Assembly: GCF_004343035.1 (NCBI RefSeq)
Contig: NZ_SMCQ01000007.1
Span: 44,183-108,182 of the forward strand
Origin: Longibaculum muris
GTDB lineage: Bacteria > Bacillota_I > Bacilli_A > Erysipelotrichales > Coprobacillaceae
Direction: 5' to 3'
DNA length: 64,000 nucleotides
Under the pieces are notes generated by a model that saw nothing but the letters and a program-made list of their open reading frames with translations, searched no databases and was not told the origin of the DNA. Positions 60,142-64,000 of this stretch are shown piece by piece (the first letter of the stretch is position 1; the number at the start of each line of letters is the position of its first letter). The position numbers and the translations under genes are program-made.

Positions 60142-63100
60142 ATGGCAGATGTCAATAACTTTTCAGCAATCCAAATTGGATTAGCTTCTCCAGAAAAAAT
60201 TCGTGAATGGTCTTATGGTGAAGTTAAAAAACCTGAAACTATTAATTATCGTTCTCAAAAACCAGAAAAAGATGGTTTGTTCTGTGAAAGAATCTTTGGA
60301 CCATCTAAGGATTGGGAATGTAGCTGTGGTAAATACAAAAAGGTCAGATATAAAGGTGTAATCTGCGATCGTTGTGGTGTTGAAGTCACAAAATCTTCAG
60401 TCCGTCGTGAACGTATGGGACACATTGAATTAGCGACTCCTGTTGCTCATATCTGGTACTTAAAAGGAATTCCTTCAAGAATGGGACTTATCCTTGATAT
60501 GTCACCAAAACAACTTGAAGAAATCATTTACTTTGTATCTTATGTAGTTACGGATAAAGGAAGTACACCATTAGAATACAAGCAAGTATTATCTGAAAGA
60601 GATTATCGTAACTGTTATGAAAAATTTGGTCATCAATTTGAAGCAAAGACTGGTGCAGAAGCTATCAAGATCTTGCTTCAAAAAGTTGATCTTGATGAAG
60701 AATTTGAATTGGTTACTAAAGAATTAAAAGAAGCCCAAGGACAAAGACGTTCTAAATTGTTAAAGAGACTTGAAGCGATTGAAGCCTTTAGATCTTCTTG
60801 CAATCAACCTGAATGGATGATTCTTGATGTGCTTCCAGTTATTCCACCTGATTTACGTCCAATGTTACAATTGGATGGTGGACGTTTTGCAACAAGTGAC
60901 TTAAATGATTTATATCGTCGTGTTATTACACGTAATAATCGTTTAAAGAAATTGTTAGAATTAGGAACACCTTCTATTATCGTGCAAAATGAAAAACGTA
61001 TGTTACAAGAAGCGGTTGATGCTTTGATTGATAACGGTCGTCGTTCAAAACCAATTACTGGGGCTGGTGGTAGACCATTAAAATCATTGAGTCATACTTT
61101 AAAAGGTAAACAAGGTCGTTTCCGTCAAAACTTACTTGGTAAACGTGTTGACTATTCAGGACGTTCAGTTATCGCAGTTGGTCCAGACTTAAAGATGTAT
61201 CAATGTGGTATTCCTCGTGAAATGGCATTAAACTTATTCAAACCATTTGTTATTAGTGGTTTAGTGAGAGAACAAATTGCCACAAATATCAAGGCTGCAG
61301 AAAGATTAATTGATAAGATGGATGATGCGATTTGGCCAATCGTTGAAGAAGTCATTAAAGAACATCCAGTTTTATTAAACCGTGCACCTACACTTCATAG
61401 ATTAGGTATTCAAGCATTCGAACCTAAATTAGTTGAAGGACGTGCAATCCGTCTTCACCCACTTGTTACACCAGCGTTCAATGCCGATTTCGATGGTGAC
61501 CAAATGGCTGTCCATGTACCATTAGGTGAAGAAGCAATTCAAGAAGCAAGACAATTAATGTTAGGGTCTGGAAATATCTTAGGACCTAAAGATGGAAAAC
61601 CAATCGTTACACCATCTCAAGATATGGTGCTTGGTAACTATTATTTAACATTAGAAGAAGCTGGAAAAATTGGTGAAGGTAGTGTTTTTGCTGATGTGAA
61701 TGAAGTTTTAATGGCATATGATGCTAAAACTGTACATTTACACACAAGAGTAGCAATTAGAGGTAAATCTTTAAAAAATAATACTTTCACTGAAGAACAA
61801 AACAATAGTTATTTAATTACAAGTGTTGGTAAGATTATCTTTAACCAAATCTTTGATGGTAATTTCCCATTCATCAATGATCCAAGTAAAGAAAACTTAG
61901 AGGCAACACCTGCTAAATATTTTGTTCCAATGGGAACTGATATTAAGAAACATATTCAAGAACAACCTATTATTAAGCCATTAGGTAAAAAGGCTTTAGG
62001 TAATATTATCGATGAAGCATTTAAATTGAATAAGACAACAGAAATTACAGAAATGCTTGATAAATTAAAAAATCAAGGATTCTATTATTCAACAATTGCT
62101 GGTATTACAGTATCTGTATACGATATCCAAGTACCACAAAGTAAGTACGTTTTATTTGATCATGCTGATGAAAAACTTGAAGTTATTAAGAAATTATACC
62201 GTAAAGGTAAAATTACTGATGAAGAAAGACATAACATTGTTATTAAGTTATGGGAATCTGTTAAAGATGAAGTACAAGCTGTCGTAAAAGAAGAATTCGA
62301 AGCTGATGCTAAAAACCCAATCTTCATCATGTCTGACTCTGGTGCCCGTGGTAATATCTCTAACTTTACTCAGTTAGTAGGTATGCGTGGGTTGATGTCT
62401 AACCCTAAAGGGGAAACAATTGAGTTACCTATTAAATCTTCATTCAGGGAAGGTTTAACAGCATCTGAATTCTTCATTTCTACCCATGGTGCCCGTAAAG
62501 GTTCTACCGATACAGCCTTAAAGACTGCCGATTCTGGTTACTTAACAAGACGTTTGGTAGACGTTGCACAAGAAGTGATTGTTACTGAAGATGACTGTGG
62601 AACTGATAGAGGATTCATGGTTACTGAATTATATAACACATCTGACAATTCTGTTATCGTTCCATTATATGATAGACTTGTTGGACGTTATTCACAAAAA
62701 GATATTGTTCATCCTGAAACTGGTGAAATCATTGTTAAAGCTGGTGAAATCATGGATGAAGCAACAGCTAAAGAAATTACTGATGCTGGAATTAAAGAAG
62801 TTGAAATTAGATCTGTACTTGGATGTAAAGCAAAAGATGGTATCTGTAGAAAATGTTATGGTCGTAACTTAGCAACAGGTGAAGAAGTTGAAATGGGAGA
62901 AGCTATTGGTATTATGGCTGCACAATCAATCGGTGAACCTGGTACACAGTTAACAATGCGTACATTCCACATGGGTGGAGTTGCTGGTGGAGCAGACATC
63001 ACTCAAGGGTTACCTCGTATTCAAGAGTTATTTGAAGCTAGAAATCCAAAAGCTAAATCTATTATTTCTGAAATTGAAGGTGAAGTTTCTAACATCATTG

Positions 63101-63837
63101 ATAACAATGGACGTGCTGAAGTTGTTGTTTCTAACTTATTAGAAACAAAGAGCTATTTAGCTCCTTACGGTGCAAAATTAAGAGTATCTGTAGGCGATGA
63201 AGTTGGTATTGGTGCTAAGATTACTGAAGGTTCAATTGATCCTAAAGAATTATTAGCAGTTGCTGATGTAGAAGCTGTTGAAAACTATATCTTAAAAGAA
63301 GTTCAAAAGGTATATCGTTTACAAGGTATCGAAATTTCTGATAAACATATCGAAGTTATTATTCGTCAAATGTTAAAGAAAATTCGTATTGTTGAAGGTG
63401 GAGATACTGGAGCATTACCTGGTACACATGTTAATGTACAAAGATTTACTGAATTAAATAAAGAAGTCTTAAAGAATGGTAAACATCCAGCTGTTGGTAG
63501 ACCTATCTTATTAGGTATTACAAAAGCTTCACTTGAAACTGAATCATTCTTATCAGCTGCATCATTCCAAGAAACAACAAAAATCTTAACAGATGCTGCT
63601 ATTAAGGGTAAAGTTGATCACTTAAAAGGATTAAAAGAAAATGTTATCATTGGTAAATTATTGCCAGCTGGTACAGGATTAAGAGGGCCTTTAAAATCTC
63701 CTGAAACAATTGCAAGAGAGGAAGAAGAAGCTCGTAAGGAATTAGAATTAGAAGAAGCTGAAAAATTAGAAGCTGAAACTCTTTCTGAAGATTTATTAAG
63801 TACTGAAGCTGATGAAGAATTTACAAATGTTGATTAA
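60142..63837 (+). CDS. rpoC: RNA polymerase beta' subunit
   Basis: 1231 residues. The zinc site [20 protein letters not shown] is near the start, the catalytic NADFDGDQM aspartates are near 449-455, the trigger-loop region follows, and a second zinc site is in CGTDRG...[11 protein letters not shown]. The acidic C-terminus is typical. ATG at 60142 is 8 nt after AGGAGGG. Confidence 0.95.
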   Translation: MADVNNFSAIQIGLASPEKIREWSYGEVKKPETINYRSQKPEKDGLFCERIFGPSKDWECSCGKYKKVRYKGVICDRCGVEVTKSSVRRERMGHIELATPVAHIWYLKGIPSRMGLILDMSPKQLEEIIYFVSYVVTDKGSTPLEYKQVLSERDYRNCYEKFGHQFEAKTGAEAIKILLQKVDLDEEFELVTKELKEAQGQRRSKLLKRLEAIEAFRSSCNQPEWMILDVLPVIPPDLRPMLQLDGGRFATSDLNDLYRRVITRNNRLKKLLELGTPSIIVQNEKRMLQEAVDALIDNGRRSKPITGAGGRPLKSLSHTLKGKQGRFRQNLLGKRVDYSGRSVIAVGPDLKMYQCGIPREMALNLFKPFVISGLVREQIATNIKAAERLIDKMDDAIWPIVEEVIKEHPVLLNRAPTLHRLGIQAFEPKLVEGRAIRLHPLVTPAFNADFDGDQMAVHVPLGEEAIQEARQLMLGSGNILGPKDGKPIVTPSQDMVLGNYYLTLEEAGKIGEGSVFADVNEVLMAYDAKTVHLHTRVAIRGKSLKNNTFTEEQNNSYLITSVGKIIFNQIFDGNFPFINDPSKENLEATPAKYFVPMGTDIKKHIQEQPIIKPLGKKALGNIIDEAFKLNKTTEITEMLDKLKNQGFYYSTIAGITVSVYDIQVPQSKYVLFDHADEKLEVIKKLYRKGKITDEERHNIVIKLWESVKDEVQAVVKEEFEADAKNPIFIMSDSGARGNISNFTQLVGMRGLMSNPKGETIELPIKSSFREGLTASEFFISTHGARKGSTDTALKTADSGYLTRRLVDVAQEVIVTEDDCGTDRGFMVTELYNTSDNSVIVPLYDRLVGRYSQKDIVHPETGEIIVKAGEIMDEATAKEITDAGIKEVEIRSVLGCKAKDGICRKCYGRNLATGEEVEMGEAIGIMAAQSIGEPGTQLTMRTFHMGGVAGGADITQGLPRIQELFEARNPKAKSIISEIEGEVSNIIDNNGRAEVVVSNLLETKSYLAPYGAKLRVSVGDEVGIGAKITEGSIDPKELLAVADVEAVENYILKEVQKVYRLQGIEISDKHIEVIIRQMLKKIRIVEGGDTGALPGTHVNVQRFTELNKEVLKNGKHPAVGRPILLGITKASLETESFLSAASFQETTKILTDAAIKGKVDHLKGLKENVIIGKLLPAGTGLRGPLKSPETIAREEEEARKELELEEAEKLEAETLSEDLLSTEADEEFTNVD

Positions 63838-63842
63838 ATAAG

Positions 63843-63870
63843 TGGAGCAAGGTAACTTGCTCCATTTAAT
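63843..63870 (+). terminator. Terminator after rpoC
   Basis: TGGAGCAAG, GTAA loop, CTTGCTCCA, then AT-rich tail. Confidence 0.75.
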
Positions 63871-63889
63871 TTTATTGATAAATTCAAAT

Positions 63890-63930
63890 AAATTTGAAAA
63901 AAGTGTGTCAAGCAAATTTGAAAATGTCTC
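63890..63930. repeat. Short direct repeat at the window end
   Basis: AAATTTGAAAA occurs at 63890-63900 and 63914-63924 (24-bp period), each followed by a GTGTC/TGTCTCAA-like string. It resembles the multi-repeat ends of IS21-type elements, but the window ends too soon to tell. Confidence 0.35.
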
Positions 63931-63947
63931 AAAAATCGTTAAACATT

Positions 63948-63975
63948 AGCACCAAAATTTCGGTGCTTTTGTTTT
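63948..63975 (+). terminator. Second hairpin near the window end
   Basis: AGCACC, 8-nt loop, GGTGCT, then TTTTGTTTT. Confidence 0.55.
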
Positions 63976-64000
63976 GCGAGATAATTTAGATAAGAAGCTT

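Noticed and set aside
62579..62872. Extra plus-strand frame inside rpoC
   Set aside because: It is an out-of-frame shadow of a universally conserved gene.

Overview
The window is AT-rich DNA (roughly 30% G+C by eye) with strong purine-rich Shine-Dalgarno sequences and U-tailed hairpin terminators, typical of a Firmicute. Endospore genes (spoVT, yabP, yabQ, cwlJ, gerQ), the B. subtilis-like order cysS-mrnC-rlmB-sigH-rpmG-secE-nusG-rplKAJL-ybxB-rpoBC, low G+C and a T-box-controlled cysS suggest a spore-forming, anaerobic gut member of the Erysipelotrichia (Coprobacillus/Thomasclavelia-like). The taxon is an inference from gene content; there is no rRNA in the window.

Layout. 1-8.1 kb: end of a GGDEF protein, an AraC regulator and an Old-Yellow-Enzyme-type reductase, a lone PTS IIB protein, a NusG-II-like protein overlapping a DUF308 fusion protein, and an FtsX-type ABC exporter. 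8.4-10.1 kb: an Rpn-type PD-(D/E)XK nuclease with an apparent internal translation start, followed by a separate gene for its C-terminal half only. 10.1-13.2 kb: a HAD phosphatase and nfnAB (electron-bifurcating transhydrogenase). 13.4-26.0 kb: a cell-surface/biofilm-matrix locus with a diguanylate cyclase, four TasA/camelysin-type proteins, two SipW-type signal peptidases, two anchored surface proteins, a frameshifted von Willebrand factor A adhesin, a SARP-family (BTAD) regulator and two small related proteins of unknown function. 26.1-29.9 kb: galT-galM-galK. 30-38.7 kb: a GGDEF-EAL protein, membrane proteins, a YheO-type regulator, a CBS-containing pyrophosphatase, HAD and GDPD enzymes, then spoVT-rqcP-yabP-yabQ-divIC. 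38.7-44.4 kb: esterase, two HAD phosphatases, ung, folC, a possible acetyltransferase and the spore gene pair cwlJ-gerQ. 44.6-48.3 kb: glgC-glgD-glgA. 49-63.8 kb: the cysS-to-rpoC housekeeping block with T-box, L11 and L10 leaders.

Most notable signal. Four transcription units of the matrix locus (before 14734, 17208, 22009 and 25793) share one promoter design: TGTGAC, 5 nt, TGTGAC, 10 nt, then a -10 hexamer. The 11-bp direct-repeat period overlapping the -35 region is the known binding geometry of SARP activators, and the only SARP-like regulator in the window (24110-25285) lies inside this locus. Its C-terminal domain looks like a GGDEF domain whose catalytic motif has been lost, and a diguanylate cyclase gene borders the locus. 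This suggests a SARP-controlled, possibly c-di-GMP-linked TasA fibre regulon. The second notable signal is the Rpn pair: the full-length nuclease gene carries an ideal internal ribosome binding site and in-frame ATG, and the following gene encodes just the equivalent C-terminal piece. This matches the toxin/intragenic-antitoxin arrangement reported for E. coli Rpn proteins, here with an extra stand-alone copy.
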